From Streptomyces sp. TP-A0874 (GTDB taxonomy: Bacteria > Actinomycetota > Actinomycetes > Streptomycetales > Streptomycetaceae): a DNA stretch of 64,000 bases. The notes below the pieces were generated by a model. It saw nothing but the letters and a program-made list of their open reading frames with translations. It was not told the DNA's origin and did not search any database. The translations under genes were made by a program, and so were the position numbers. The stretch covers positions 558,001-622,000 of the forward strand of contig NZ_BBZK01000004.1 in assembly GCF_001748085.1 (NCBI RefSeq), given 5' to 3'. Below are positions 8,675-17,990 of the stretch, piece after piece. Within the stretch, counting starts at the first letter, position 1; every line of letters begins with the position of its first letter.

Positions 8675-10429
8675 GTGTTGTTCGAGGTGTGGGCGCCGGA
8701 CGCGGCGGAGGTCGCGCTCCGGACGGACGGCCGGGACCATCCCATGGAGCGCGATCCGGACCGGGCCGGTTGGTGGCGCTGCGAGGCCCCGGCCGCGGAG
8801 GGCAGCCGCTACGGCTTCGTCCTCGACGGCGGCCCGGTCCGCCCGGACCCCCGGTCCCGCCGCCAGCCGGACGGCCCGGACGGCCCGAGCGCGGTGCTGG
8901 CTCCGGAGCGCTTCCGCTGGCGGAACGCCTGGCCGGGCAGGGCACTTCCTGGGGCGGTGCTGTACGAGCTGCACATCGGGACCTTCACCCGGGCGGGGAC
9001 GTTCGAGGCGGCGATCGAGCGCCTCGCCCACCTGGCGGAGCTGGGCGTCACCCATCTGGAGCTGATGCCGGTCTGTCCCTTTCCCGGACGCCACGGCTGG
9101 GGCTACGACGGCGTCTCGCCCTGGGCGGTCCACGAGCCCTACGGCGGCCCGGAGGGGCTGCAGCGCTTCGTCGACGCCGCGCACGGACACGGCCTCGGTG
9201 TCGTCCTGGACGTCGTCCACAACCATCTGGGACCCTCGGGCAACCATCTGCCGGCTTTCGGCCCGTACTTCACCGACCGGTACCGCACCCCCTGGGGAGA
9301 GGCGGTCAACCTGGACGGCCCGGGCTCGGACGAGGTGCGCCGCTATCTGCTCGACAGCGCTCTGGCCTGGCTGCGGGACTACCGACTGGACGGCCTCCGG
9401 CTCGACGCGGTCCACGCCCTGCACGACACCCGCGCCCGGCACTTCCTGACCGAGCTGTCCACCGCCGTCGACGCGCTCGCCGCCGCGCTCGGTCGACCGC
9501 TGTTCCTGATCGCCGAGTCCGACCTGAACGACCCACGCACCACCGCCGTCCGGGAACTCGGCGGCCACGGCCTCCAGGCCCAGTGGAACGACGACTTCCA
9601 TCACGCACTGCACGCCGCTCTCACCGGTGAGGCGCAGGGCTACTACGCGGACTTCGCCCGCCGCCCCCTCTCGGCCCTCGCCAAAACCCTGACCGCGGGC
9701 TTCTTCCACGACGGCGGCCACTCCAGCTTCCGGGGCCGGGCACACGGCAGCCCGCTGGACCGGCGCCACTCTCCGGGACACCGGCTGCTGGTCTACGCGC
9801 AGAACCACGACCAGATCGGCAACCGGGCCATGGGCGACCGGCTCTCCGCCGCGCTCTCACCCGGGCTGCTCGGCTGCGCCGCCGCGCTGGTGCTGACCTC
9901 GCCCTACACGCCGATGCTGTTCATGGGCGAGGAGTGGGGGGCGACCACGCCCTGGCGGTACTTCACCGACCACACCGACCCGGAGCTGGCCGAGGCCGTA
10001 CGGCACGGTCGGCGCCGGGAGTTCGCCGAGCACGGCTGGGCCGAGGGGGACGTCCCCGACCCGCAGGACCCCGCCGGCCGGGAGCGCTCCTGCCTTGACT
10101 GGGAGCAACCCACCCGCCCCCCGCACGCCGGGCTGCTCTCCTGGTACCGGCGGCTGATCGCCCTCCGCCGGGACCACCCGGAGCTGGCCGACCCCGACCT
10201 GGCAGCCGTCGAGGTCTACCACGGGGAGGAGAGCGGGGAGCGCTGGCTGGTGGTGCGCCGCGGCAGGCTCCGGGTGGCGGTCAACTTCGCCGCGGACCAG
10301 GACTCCCTGGTGCCGGTCGGAGGCCCGGACGCGACCGTGCTGGCGGCCTGGGGCGGCTGCGAGCCCTCCCGGGCCGGCGGCCGGGTCCGTCTCCGCCCGG
10401 AGTCGGCGGTGGTCTTGGCCCTCCGGTGA
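8675..10429 (+). CDS. treZ: Maltooligosyltrehalose trehalohydrolase TreZ
   Basis: A GH13 enzyme of about 584 residues that releases trehalose from maltooligosyltrehalose. After an N-terminal beta domain come WGYDGVSPWAVHEPYGGP, DGLRLDAVHALHD (nucleophile), LIAESDLND (acid/base) and YAQNHDQIGNRAMGDRL. GTG at 8675 is preferred: GGAG ends 6 bp upstream and homologues begin with FEVWAPDA. A TTG at 8663 in the same frame is the alternative. It completes the glgX-treY-treZ route and ends just before a strong bidirectional hairpin. Confidence 0.94.
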   Translation: MLFEVWAPDAAEVALRTDGRDHPMERDPDRAGWWRCEAPAAEGSRYGFVLDGGPVRPDPRSRRQPDGPDGPSAVLAPERFRWRNAWPGRALPGAVLYELHIGTFTRAGTFEAAIERLAHLAELGVTHLELMPVCPFPGRHGWGYDGVSPWAVHEPYGGPEGLQRFVDAAHGHGLGVVLDVVHNHLGPSGNHLPAFGPYFTDRYRTPWGEAVNLDGPGSDEVRRYLLDSALAWLRDYRLDGLRLDAVHALHDTRARHFLTELSTAVDALAAALGRPLFLIAESDLNDPRTTAVRELGGHGLQAQWNDDFHHALHAALTGEAQGYYADFARRPLSALAKTLTAGFFHDGGHSSFRGRAHGSPLDRRHSPGHRLLVYAQNHDQIGNRAMGDRLSAALSPGLLGCAAALVLTSPYTPMLFMGEEWGATTPWRYFTDHTDPELAEAVRHGRRREFAEHGWAEGDVPDPQDPAGRERSCLDWEQPTRPPHAGLLSWYRRLIALRRDHPELADPDLAAVEVYHGEESGERWLVVRRGRLRVAVNFAADQDSLVPVGGPDATVLAAWGGCEPSRAGGRVRLRPESAVVLALR

Positions 10430-10466
10430 TCCGGGCACTCCGGTGAACCGGTCCTCGGAGCCCACC

Positions 10467-10505
10467 GGTACGGCCGGGGGGGGCGAGCCCTTCCCCGGCC
10501 GTACC
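10467..10505. terminator. Bidirectional terminator between treZ and msrB
   Basis: A perfect inverted repeat, GGTACGGCCGGGG at 10467-10479 and CCCCGGCCGTACC at 10493-10505, separates two convergent genes and should stop transcription from both sides. There is no U tract, as is common in actinomycetes. Confidence 0.75.
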
Positions 10506-10551
10506 GCCGCTCCTCGCCGTCGACGCGGGGCGGCGCCCGAAGCGGGGCGGC

Positions 10552-10959
10552 TCAGTCGCCGTCCGGCGCCAACCGCAGCGAGACGCTGTTGATGCAGTAC
10601 CGCTGGTCGGTGGGTGTCGGGTAGCCCTCGCCCTCGAAGACGTGCCCCAGGTGGGAACCGCAGCGCGCGCAGCGGACCTCGGTGCGCACCATGCCGTGCG
10701 AGCGGTCCTCGATCAGCTCGACCGCGTCGGAGTCCTTCGGGTCGTAGAAGGACGGCCAGCCGCAGTGGGAGGCGAACTTGGTGTCGGAGCGGAACAGCTC
10801 CGCCCCGCAGGCCCGGCAGCAGTAGACGCCGGGCGCGCTGGTCTCGTTGTACTCACCGGAGAAGGGCGGCTCGGTGCCGGCCTGGCGGAGCACCGCGTAC
10901 TCGGCCGGTGACAGCTCGCTGCGCCACTGCTCCTCGGTCTTCTGCACGTCATACGGCAT
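10552..10959 (-). CDS. msrB: Peptide-methionine (R)-S-oxide reductase MsrB
   Basis: A 135-residue cytosolic repair enzyme reducing methionine-R-sulfoxide in proteins. Two zinc-binding pairs are visible (CCRACG and CARCG), with the catalytic cysteine in RYCINSVSL near the C-terminus. GEYNETSAPGVYCC and HCGWPSFYD are typical family blocks. Its start overlaps the end of murC by 11 bp, implying co-transcription and probable translational coupling. Confidence 0.96.
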   Translation of the reverse strand: MPYDVQKTEEQWRSELSPAEYAVLRQAGTEPPFSGEYNETSAPGVYCCRACGAELFRSDTKFASHCGWPSFYDPKDSDAVELIEDRSHGMVRTEVRCARCGSHLGHVFEGEGYPTPTDQRYCINSVSLRLAPDGD

Positions 10960-12382
10960 CTGCGGACCTCTTCTCTGCGACGGCGAGGCTCTCCAGTCGG
11001 GCCAGGATCGCGGAACCGAGTTCGGTCACGTCTCCGGCGCCCATGGTGAGAACGGAGTCGCCCGGTGCGGCCATTCCCGCGATCAGCTCGGGAACGGCCT
11101 CCCGAGCGTGCTCGGGCCGGACGTCGGCGCCCTGCGCGGCGGCCGCCTCGACGACCAGAGCGCTGGTGACGCCGGGGATCGGGTCCTCCCGGGCCGGGTA
11201 GATGTCGAGGACGACCGAGGCGTCGGCCAGAGCCAGCGCCCGGCCCATCTCGGCGGCCAGCTCCCGGGTGCGGCTGAAGAGGTGCGGCTGGAAGACGACG
11301 AGCACCCGGCCGTCGCCTGCGCCGGAGCGGATCGCCTCCAGATCGGCGGCGATCTCCGTGGGGTGGTGGGCGTAGGAGTCGATGACCTGGACCCCGGCGG
11401 CGGCGCCCTTGAGCTGCAGCCGCCGCTGGACACCGGTGTACGAGCCGAGTGCGGAGGCCAGGTTGTGCACCGGGAGCCCGAGCGCGACGCCCGCGGCGAG
11501 CGCGGCGACCGCGTTCCCCGCGTAGTGCCGGCCTGGGACGGAGACGGTGAAGGTGAGCGGCCGACCACCGATGACCACGGTCACCTCGCTGGTCAGCCCG
11601 CGCGGGTTGATCTTGAAGATGCGGACGTCCGCGTCCTCGGCCTCGCCGTAGGTGACGGTCCTCGGGCCGCCGCCCCGAGCGGCGAGTCGGCGGGTCAGCT
11701 CGCGGGCGCCCTCGTGGTCGGCGGAGATGACGAGCGTGCCACCCGGGCGGATCCGGTCCACGAAGGTCTCGAAGGACTCGTGGATCTCCTCGATGGAGCC
11801 GTAGTTCGCGTGGTGGTCGAGTTCGACGTTGAGCACGACCGCGACCTCGGGTGCGTACTTGTGGAAGCTCCGGTCGCTCTCGTCGGCTTCGGCGACGAAG
11901 ATCTCCCCGGCGCCGTGCAGGGCGTTCGAGCCGGGTACGTCGAGGTCGCCGCCGATCGCGTACGAGGGCTCGACCCCCAGGGTGGTCAGGGCGACGGCGA
12001 GCATGGAGGTCGTCGTCGTCTTGCCGTGCGTGCCGGCGACGGCGAGCGGGCGGGCCCCCTCCATCAGCGCCGCGAGCGCGTCGGCCCGGTGCACCACCGG
12101 GACCCCGCGCTTCTCCGCCGCCACCAGTTCGGGGTTGTCCTCCCGGATCGCGCTGGAGACGATCACACAGGTGGCGTCCTCTGCGAGGTGCTCCTCGGCG
12201 TGGCCGATGTGCACCGTCACCCCTTGGGCACGGAGCGCCTCGGCCCCGGCGGACTCCCGCGCGTCGCTGCCGGCGACCCGTGCGCCGCGCATCGCGAGGA
12301 TCTTCGCGATGCCCGACATTCCGGCGCCGCCGATGCCGATGAGGTGCGGTCGGTCCATGGCGGACGGGACGGCGGGTGTCAT
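10949..12382 (-). CDS. murC: UDP-N-acetylmuramate--L-alanine ligase MurC
   Basis: A Mur ligase of 477 residues that adds L-alanine to UDP-MurNAc in peptidoglycan precursor synthesis. The N-terminal Rossmann motif IGIGGAGMSGIAKI, the ATP loop GTHGKTTTTSML, and the central ELDHHANY and DSYAHHPTEI blocks are present. In Streptomyces murC typically lies away from the division-cell-wall cluster, and that is the case here: its neighbours are msrB (overlapping downstream) and a small conserved protein upstream. Start at 12382 gives the normal family length. Confidence 0.96.
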   Translation of the reverse strand: MTPAVPSAMDRPHLIGIGGAGMSGIAKILAMRGARVAGSDARESAGAEALRAQGVTVHIGHAEEHLAEDATCVIVSSAIREDNPELVAAEKRGVPVVHRADALAALMEGARPLAVAGTHGKTTTTSMLAVALTTLGVEPSYAIGGDLDVPGSNALHGAGEIFVAEADESDRSFHKYAPEVAVVLNVELDHHANYGSIEEIHESFETFVDRIRPGGTLVISADHEGARELTRRLAARGGGPRTVTYGEAEDADVRIFKINPRGLTSEVTVVIGGRPLTFTVSVPGRHYAGNAVAALAAGVALGLPVHNLASALGSYTGVQRRLQLKGAAAGVQVIDSYAHHPTEIAADLEAIRSGAGDGRVLVVFQPHLFSRTRELAAEMGRALALADASVVLDIYPAREDPIPGVTSALVVEAAAAQGADVRPEHAREAVPELIAGMAAPGDSVLTMGAGDVTELGSAILARLESLAVAEKRSADAV

Positions 12383-12460
12383 GCGTCTCTCTTCCCGGTC
12401 GGTGGGTGGGTGCCGCCGCGCCGGCGAGGGCGGGCGGCACCGCGGTGAGCGCTGTTCAGC

Positions 12461-12928
12461 CTATTCGGTGTGGGCGTACAGCTTGAGTACCGGTACGCCG
12501 ACCCGGTGCCGTGCCCGGGAGGTCCAGTCCCGGTGGAAGAACTCCTCGACCAGCCGGGGCGCGGTCAGCACGATCACCTCGTCCGCGTTGCTCTCTTCGA
12601 CGGTGCTGCGGAGCTGGTCCAGCGGTCTCCGCTCGACGATCCGCCCGGTCGCCGAGCATCCCGCGGCCCGCAGGGAGTCCAGCGAGTCGGCCAACGCCCG
12701 TTCGGCTTCCGGGAGCGCTTCCGCTCCCTCGGGCTCACCGCCCTCCTTGACCGCCTCTTCGATCTCGCCGAGCGCCACGTCGTCGAGGGCCCTGAGCAGG
12801 CGGTCCTGGTCCCCGTGGGGCTGGAACAGGACGATGAAGGAGACCGGCTCATCACCGTGGAGCGTGGTGACGAGATCCACGTCCGTGGGCACCAGCGGCT
12901 TCTCGATCATGAGTACGGAGGTGAACAC
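12461..12928 (-). CDS. Conserved actinobacterial protein of unknown function
   Basis: A 155-residue protein beginning FTSVLMIEKPLVP. The first two thirds are acidic and helical (ALPEAERALADSLDSL). The C-terminal block DEVIVLTAPRLVEEFFHRDW resembles the end of a universal-stress or Rossmann-like domain. Relatives are sometimes labelled indole-3-glycerol phosphate synthase, but at this length and without the TIM-barrel motifs that name is not supported. GTG at 12928 is chosen because the longer frame to 13036 is low-complexity and Arg/Pro-rich. It sits 78 bp upstream of murC in the same direction; no function is assigned. Confidence 0.7.
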   Translation of the reverse strand: MFTSVLMIEKPLVPTDVDLVTTLHGDEPVSFIVLFQPHGDQDRLLRALDDVALGEIEEAVKEGGEPEGAEALPEAERALADSLDSLRAAGCSATGRIVERRPLDQLRSTVEESNADEVIVLTAPRLVEEFFHRDWTSRARHRVGVPVLKLYAHTE

Positions 12929-13062
12929 AGCGGGAGCCCTTCTTCTCTCGGGGCCGTGGAGCTGAAGAAACCATCCTGCTCCACGACCGCACGGAACCCG
13001 AGCGGGTCGGAACCCCTCGCCCCGACCGGCCGCCACACGGCGGCCGAAAGGGCGAGCAGCTC

Positions 13063-13899
13063 TCAGTCTGCCTGCTGCGGGCTAACCGGAACGGCAAATT
13101 CCGGTGATTGGCGGATCCGGCGGTAGCGGGTGAACAGAAACCCGCTCTCCTCCAGCACCGACACCGGGGCGAAACGTTCCGGCTCCACGACCTTCGGGCC
13201 GTCCGTGATCCTCGGCGCGTCCCCGACGGTGAGCATGGGCGCGACCGAGTAGCAGAGCTCGTCCAGGGTGCTGGCCGCAGCGAACTGGCCGAGCAGCCGC
13301 GGCCCGCCCTCGGTCAGCTGCCGTGTCAGCCCCCGGGCGGCGAGCGCACGGACCGCCTCGACCGGCTCGACCCCGCGGCCCTCGCCGGCGATCAGCAGCT
13401 CGGCGCCGGCCGCCCGAGCGCGCTCGGCCCGCTCCCTGTGCTCGGCGATGGCCGCCGCGCCCGTCAGCACCAGGGTCGGGACCAACGGCTCGGTGAAGAG
13501 CGGGCGGGAGAAGTCCAGGTCGAGGCTGGCGCTGACCACGGCGATGGCGGGTGCCGGGGGCTGGCCCAGCGCCGCGCGCCGGTCGGCGAACGCCTCCCGC
13601 GCGCGGGCCGGCCGGTAACCCTCCTGGCGGACGGTCTGGGCACCGACCACGATGACATCGGCCAGCGCCCGCAGCACCCCGAAGATCCGCATGTCGGCAG
13701 GTGAGGACAGCGGCTGGGAGCGGCCGCCGTGGTGCGCCGCTCCGTCTAGCGAGGAGACCATGTTCGCCCGCAGGTAGCCGTCACCGGCCGGGACGGTGGG
13801 GTAGGCGTAGGCGTCGGCCAGTTCGTCCAGTGCCCACTCGCGGTCGGTGAGCTCCCGCTCGGCGGCGGTCCCGGTCACTGGCGGGTAGAGACGTCGCAT
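13063..13899 (-). CDS. RibD C-terminal-type pyrimidine reductase family protein
   Basis: A 278-residue protein with the dihydrofolate-reductase-like fold of the RibD C-terminal domain. Supporting blocks are ANMVSSLDGAAHHGGRSQPLSS (first 20 residues quoted only in part as ANMVSSLDGAAHHGG), ADVIVVGAQTVRQEGYRP and LTEGGPRLLGQF, the last being the NADPH-binding signature. No deaminase domain precedes it. Whether the substrate is the riboflavin pathway pyrimidine or another compound is not evident, because no other rib genes are nearby. It is divergent from zapE with 89 bp between the starts. Confidence 0.85.
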   Translation of the reverse strand: MRRLYPPVTGTAAERELTDREWALDELADAYAYPTVPAGDGYLRANMVSSLDGAAHHGGRSQPLSSPADMRIFGVLRALADVIVVGAQTVRQEGYRPARAREAFADRRAALGQPPAPAIAVVSASLDLDFSRPLFTEPLVPTLVLTGAAAIAEHRERAERARAAGAELLIAGEGRGVEPVEAVRALAARGLTRQLTEGGPRLLGQFAAASTLDELCYSVAPMLTVGDAPRITDGPKVVEPERFAPVSVLEESGFLFTRYRRIRQSPEFAVPVSPQQAD

Positions 13900-13988
13900 G
13901 ACCGTAGTCTGGCACGCGGCCGACTCCCGGCGGCGGGTGATGCGCTCCCCGCCTCACCGCCCGGCGGTCCGCGTTAGCCTGGGATTCC

Positions 13989-15116
13989 GTGTCGTACCCA
14001 ACCTCTGCCGGCGCCGACCAGGCCGGTCGGACAGCCGGCGCCCGCCGACGAGCCGGGGCACCGCTGTCGCTGTGCGCCCGGCAGCCCGCCGTTCCCGCTG
14101 AGCGGATGGTCGCGGGGCTCGTCCCACCGCCCCGTTTCCGGGCGGCCCGCCTCGAGACCTACGTCCCGGACCCCGCGCAGCCCAGCCAGGCGGAGGCGGT
14201 GGCGCAGCTCGGCCGCTTCGCCGGCGGGATACGCGGGGGAACCGCCGACCGCCGCCGCCGACTCTTCGGCAGGAAACCGGCCCGGTCGGCGGAGCCGCGC
14301 GGGATCTACCTCGACGGCGGCTACGGGGTCGGCAAGACCCATCTGCTGGCGGCCCTGTGGCACGCCGCCCCGGCGGCCGCCGAGGAGAAGGCCTTCGGCA
14401 CCTTCGTCGAACTGACCAACCTCGCGGGCGCCCTGGGCTTCCAGCAGACCGTGGCCGCCCTGAGCCGCCACCGACTGCTCTGCATCGACGAGTTCGAACT
14501 GGACGACCCGGGCGACACCGTGCTGGTCTCCTCGCTGCTCGGCAGGCTGGCGGAGGCCGGCGTGGCGCTCGCCGCCACCTCGAACACCCTCCCGGGGAGG
14601 CTCGGCGAGGGCCGCTTCGCCGCCGCCGACTTCCTCCGTGAGATCCAGGGGCTGGCCGCCCACTTCCGCCCACTGCGGATCGACGGCGAGGACTACCGCC
14701 ACCGAGGCCTGCCCACCGCGCCGCCACCCCGCTCACCGGACGAGGTGATACGGGCGGCACACCGCACCGAGGGCGCCTCCCTCGATGACTTCCCCGCCCT
14801 CCTGGAACACCTGGCGGCGGTCCACCCGAGCCGTTACGGAGCGTTGACGGAGGGGCTCAGCGCCGTGTTCCTGACCGGTGTCCGCCCGATATCCGACCAG
14901 TCCACCGCCCTGCGGCTGGTGGTGCTGGCCGACCGGCTCTACGACCGCGAGATACCGGTGACGGCCTCGGGTATACCGTTCGACCGACTGTTCAGTGCGG
15001 AGATGCTGCGGGGAGGCTACCGAAAGAAGTACTTCCGGGCGATCTCACGTCTCACCGCCCTGACCCGGGAGGGCCAGGGCGGTCAGCCCCCGAACCCCGG
15101 GGACATCCCGAGCTGA
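13989..15116 (+). CDS. zapE: ZapE/AFG1-type ATPase
   Basis: A 375-residue P-loop ATPase of the AFG1/ZapE family, which in proteobacteria destabilises FtsZ polymers and is related to mitochondrial Lace1. The Walker A motif GGYGVGKTHLLAA is near residue 113, Walker B LLCIDEFELDD near 165, and the conserved tail GYRKKYFRAISRL lies close to the C-terminus. GTG at 13989 is used. The first 40 residues are Ala/Arg-rich and poorly conserved, so an internal start is possible. The role in Streptomyces is inferred from the family only. Confidence 0.88.
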   Translation: MSYPTSAGADQAGRTAGARRRAGAPLSLCARQPAVPAERMVAGLVPPPRFRAARLETYVPDPAQPSQAEAVAQLGRFAGGIRGGTADRRRRLFGRKPARSAEPRGIYLDGGYGVGKTHLLAALWHAAPAAAEEKAFGTFVELTNLAGALGFQQTVAALSRHRLLCIDEFELDDPGDTVLVSSLLGRLAEAGVALAATSNTLPGRLGEGRFAAADFLREIQGLAAHFRPLRIDGEDYRHRGLPTAPPPRSPDEVIRAAHRTEGASLDDFPALLEHLAAVHPSRYGALTEGLSAVFLTGVRPISDQSTALRLVVLADRLYDREIPVTASGIPFDRLFSAEMLRGGYRKKYFRAISRLTALTREGQGGQPPNPGDIPS

Positions 15117-15160
15117 GCAGGCCCGCAGTCCGCCGACCGCCGCTACCCAAGGAGACCAGC

Positions 15161-15808
15161 GTGTTCCTCCAGCCCTGGGACGCCAGTCTGGACGAGGCCG
15201 AATGGCGGAGCTGGATCGCCGAGGGCCACGACTTCGGGCTGCTGAGCGTCAACGGCCTGCCCGGCGAACCGCCCTGCGGCGTCCCCACCCACTTCAGCAG
15301 GGACGGCGCCGACCTCCTGATCCACCTGGCCCGGCCGAACCCGGTCTGGAAGGCGATCGAGCGCAATCCGAACGTCCTTCTGACGGTGGTCGGCGACTAC
15401 GCCTTCATCCCCGGCCCCTGGCGCGCCAAGGCGGGCACCCCACCAGACGACGGCGTCCCCACCAGCTACTACACGGCCGTCCAGTTCACCTGCCGCGCCG
15501 ACATCATCGACGACCCGGAGGCCAAGGCCGCGCTGCTCCGCTCCCAGCTCAGCCATTTCCAACCCGAGGGCGACCACGCACCGGTCGCCGTCGACCAGCC
15601 TCCCTACGGCCGGATGCTGCCCGGCATCCGGGGGCTGCGTCTCGAAGTCACCGAGGTGCTGGCAAAGTTCAAGTACGACGACCACAAGCCCGTCGAACAC
15701 CGCACCGCCGTCGCCGACCGCCTCACCGCACGCGGCCAGGGCTTCGACGTGCCCGCCGCCCGCCAGCAGCTTCGCCGCCTGGACCGCATCGGTCCCTGGA
15801 AGCCCTGA
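15161..15808 (+). CDS. PaiB-like FMN-binding negative regulator family protein
   Basis: A 215-residue protein of the PaiB/FMN-binding split-barrel family. Diagnostic parts are the N-terminal FLQPWDASLD, DLLIHLARPNPVW in the flavin-binding barrel, and the C-terminal AKFKYDDHKPVEHR block. Bacillus PaiB was linked to repression of protease and sporulation genes; here a regulatory role is only a family association. GTG at 15161 follows CAAGGAGACC. The next gene starts 44 bp downstream in the same direction, so the two are probably co-transcribed. Confidence 0.82.
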   Translation: MFLQPWDASLDEAEWRSWIAEGHDFGLLSVNGLPGEPPCGVPTHFSRDGADLLIHLARPNPVWKAIERNPNVLLTVVGDYAFIPGPWRAKAGTPPDDGVPTSYYTAVQFTCRADIIDDPEAKAALLRSQLSHFQPEGDHAPVAVDQPPYGRMLPGIRGLRLEVTEVLAKFKYDDHKPVEHRTAVADRLTARGQGFDVPAARQQLRRLDRIGPWKP

Positions 15809-15852
15809 CCCGCGGTCGCCGCACTCAGACACGCAGGAAACGGAACCCCGCC

Positions 15853-16212
15853 ATGCCCATCGTCCGACTCGCCCCGGCCGTCGCGGAAGCCTTCCCGGAC
15901 TCCCTCGTCGCCACCGAGTCGTTCACCCCGCTCGGCGAACCCGATACCGTCGAGAACCCCAGGCCCGGCGAGATCGTCTACGCGGACGCCACCGGTGTCC
16001 TGACCCGCCACTGGAACCACCGCGACGCCCACCGCACCCGGGTCACCGAGGACTCAACCGACGTCGTCTTCGTACTCGAAACGCTCCACGCCACCTGTGA
16101 CGGCCACCTCCTCAAGGCCGCGGTGGAGGAACTGCGGGATCTGCTCCGGCCGCACGCCGAACGGACCGCCGGGTACCGCCTCGGCCCGGCCCACCCGCAA
16201 GTCATCCTCTGA
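15853..16212 (+). CDS. Shortened B3/4-domain (PheT-like) protein
   Basis: A 119-residue protein made of the two ends of a B3/4 tRNA-editing-like domain. The first about 21 residues (IVRLAPAVAEAFPDSLVAT) match the domain start. They run directly into SFTPLGEPDTVENPRPGEIV and VLTRHWNHRDAHRTRVTEDS, which belong to the C-terminal half. Typical members are about 220-240 residues, so roughly 100 central residues are missing without loss of frame. This looks like an in-frame deletion and the product may be non-functional. It follows the PaiB-like gene by 44 bp. Confidence 0.75.
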   Translation: MPIVRLAPAVAEAFPDSLVATESFTPLGEPDTVENPRPGEIVYADATGVLTRHWNHRDAHRTRVTEDSTDVVFVLETLHATCDGHLLKAAVEELRDLLRPHAERTAGYRLGPAHPQVIL

Positions 16213-16475
16213 CCGACCGCCGCGGCCCGGAACCGCCGCGCCGCCGCCCCCTTTCCCCCGAGAGAGCACGGCGGCACCGGGGGTACGTCCACGGCTCCGC
16301 GTGCCGCCCGGCCCGTCAGGGCGGCCCGGCACCCGCCGACGAGCCGCTCCGCCCGGGACACGCGCTGCCCGATTCCAAGGTCCTGACACGTCATCGGCGC
16401 TGTTCCCGAGCGCCCCTGGGGCGTGGTACACACTGCGGGTCACGTTCCTGTCCAGCAGCAGGGAGTTGATCGCGC

Positions 16476-17843
16476 ATGTCCTCGACCCGACGTGAGGTCC
16501 TGGCTCGCACCGGGGCGGCCGGTGTCGCCATCGCCTTCTCCGGGGCCATCTCGGAGCTGTTCTCCGGCACCGCCGCCGCTCAGGAGTTGGGAGGCGGCGG
16601 CTACGGGCCGCTGGTCCCGGACCCTGCCGGCCTGCTCGACCTGCCCCGCGGCTTCCGCTACCGGGTGCTCTCCAGAGAGGGCGAGCCGCTCCGCTCCGGT
16701 GAGGGCGCGGTCCCCGGCAACCATGACGGTATGGCGGCCTTTCCGGGCGGTCGCGGCCGGGTGCACCTGGTCCGGAACCACGAGAACCGGGCGAACGCTC
16801 CCGGCCCCGTACCGGTGGTCGACGGGCTGACGTACGACCCGGAGGCCAAGGGGGGCTGCACGGCGCTGGAGCTCGGCCCGGGCGACCGGGTCCTCGACGA
16901 ACGGGTCGCGATCGCCGGCACCTCGACCAACTGCGCCGGCGGGCCCACCCCCTGGAACACCTGGCTGACCTGTGAGGAGACCGAACTCCGGGCCGGCGAG
17001 GACGGCTACACCAAGGACCATGGCTTCATCTTCGAGGTCGATCCGCGGGACCCTCGGCGGACCAGCGTCGAGCCGCTGACGGCCATGGGCCGCTTCCAGC
17101 ACGAGGCCATCGCGATCGACCCGGCGAACGGCACCGTCTACGAGACCGAGGACGCCTTCGACAAGCCGTTCGGACTCTTCTACCGGTTCCACCCCGCCAA
17201 GCCCCTGGGCGGGCACGGTTCGCTGCACGCGGGCGGTGTGCTGGAAGCGATGCGCGTTCCCGGCGTTCCTGACCTGTCGGCCATCCAGGAGACCGGCACC
17301 ACATTCGAGCACATCGAATGGGTGCCGGTGCCCGATCCGCTCGCCCAGGAGACTCCGATCCGCTTCCAGGACTTCGGGCGGAAGGGCATCACCCACGCCC
17401 AGAAGCTGGAGGGCTGCTACTGGGGAGGCGGCAGCGTCTACTTCGTCTCCAGCTTCGCCAAGAGCGCGGAGGGTTCGGCCGCCGACCACTACGGACAGAT
17501 CTGGCGGTACGACCCGAGGCGCCGGAGCCTCACTCTTGTGATCGTCTTCGGCCCGGACACCGATGTACAGCTCCCCGGCGAGGAGCCCGACAACATCGCG
17601 CTGGCACCCAGCGGCGGCCTGATGGTCTGCGAGGACGGCGAAGGGGCGCAGCACGTCTTCGGACTCACCAGGCGCGGCGAGGTCTATCCGATGGCCCGCG
17701 GTCGGCAGAACATCGGCACCCCGGAGGAGCCCGCCTGGGGCGAGTTCGCGGGCGTGACCTTCTCGCCCGACGGGCACACGATGTACGTCAACTGCTACAC
17801 CCCGGGCACCACTTTCGCCGTGACCGGCCCCTGGCGTCGCTAG
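16476..17843 (+). CDS. PhoX-family phosphatase, Tat-exported
   Basis: A 455-residue secreted protein of the PhoX / DUF839 family, calcium-dependent alkaline phosphatases exported folded. The N-terminus STRREVLARTGAAGVAIAF is a twin-arginine signal, with likely cleavage after the TAAA segment near residue 30. The blocks VRNHENR, CAGGPTPWNTWLTCEE, HEAIAIDP, FVSSFAKS and MVCEDGEG are typical of PhoX. No clear PHO box was identified in the 263 bp upstream, which otherwise hold only G+C-rich sequence. It ends before a bidirectional hairpin. Confidence 0.88.
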   Translation: MSSTRREVLARTGAAGVAIAFSGAISELFSGTAAAQELGGGGYGPLVPDPAGLLDLPRGFRYRVLSREGEPLRSGEGAVPGNHDGMAAFPGGRGRVHLVRNHENRANAPGPVPVVDGLTYDPEAKGGCTALELGPGDRVLDERVAIAGTSTNCAGGPTPWNTWLTCEETELRAGEDGYTKDHGFIFEVDPRDPRRTSVEPLTAMGRFQHEAIAIDPANGTVYETEDAFDKPFGLFYRFHPAKPLGGHGSLHAGGVLEAMRVPGVPDLSAIQETGTTFEHIEWVPVPDPLAQETPIRFQDFGRKGITHAQKLEGCYWGGGSVYFVSSFAKSAEGSAADHYGQIWRYDPRRRSLTLVIVFGPDTDVQLPGEEPDNIALAPSGGLMVCEDGEGAQHVFGLTRRGEVYPMARGRQNIGTPEEPAWGEFAGVTFSPDGHTMYVNCYTPGTTFAVTGPWRR

Positions 17844-17904
17844 GCCCTTCCGTGCCGCCGCTCGTGCCGCGAGCCAACACCACCCGGAGTCGGGGGCTCG
17901 GCAC

Positions 17905-17945
17905 GGCGGAGGGAAGGCCCGGTTCGGCCGGGCCTCCCCTCCGCC
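17905..17945. terminator. Bidirectional terminator between phoX-like and AIM24 genes
   Basis: GGCGGAGGG (17905-17913) pairs with CCCTCCGCC (17937-17945), and the stem continues with GGCCCGG pairing CCGGGCC around a short loop. It lies between two convergent genes. Confidence 0.72.
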
Positions 17946-17990
17946 CAACGCTCGGGCCGACGGTGCCGGTCTCGTCCGGCGCGACCGCCC

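Noticed and set aside
12461..12928. Indole-3-glycerol phosphate synthase
   Set aside because: The protein is far too short for a TIM barrel and lacks the phosphate-binding and catalytic motifs.
16213..16475. PHO box before the PhoX-like gene
   Set aside because: GTCACGTTCCTGTCC near the start is suggestive but has no second direct repeat unit at the right spacing.
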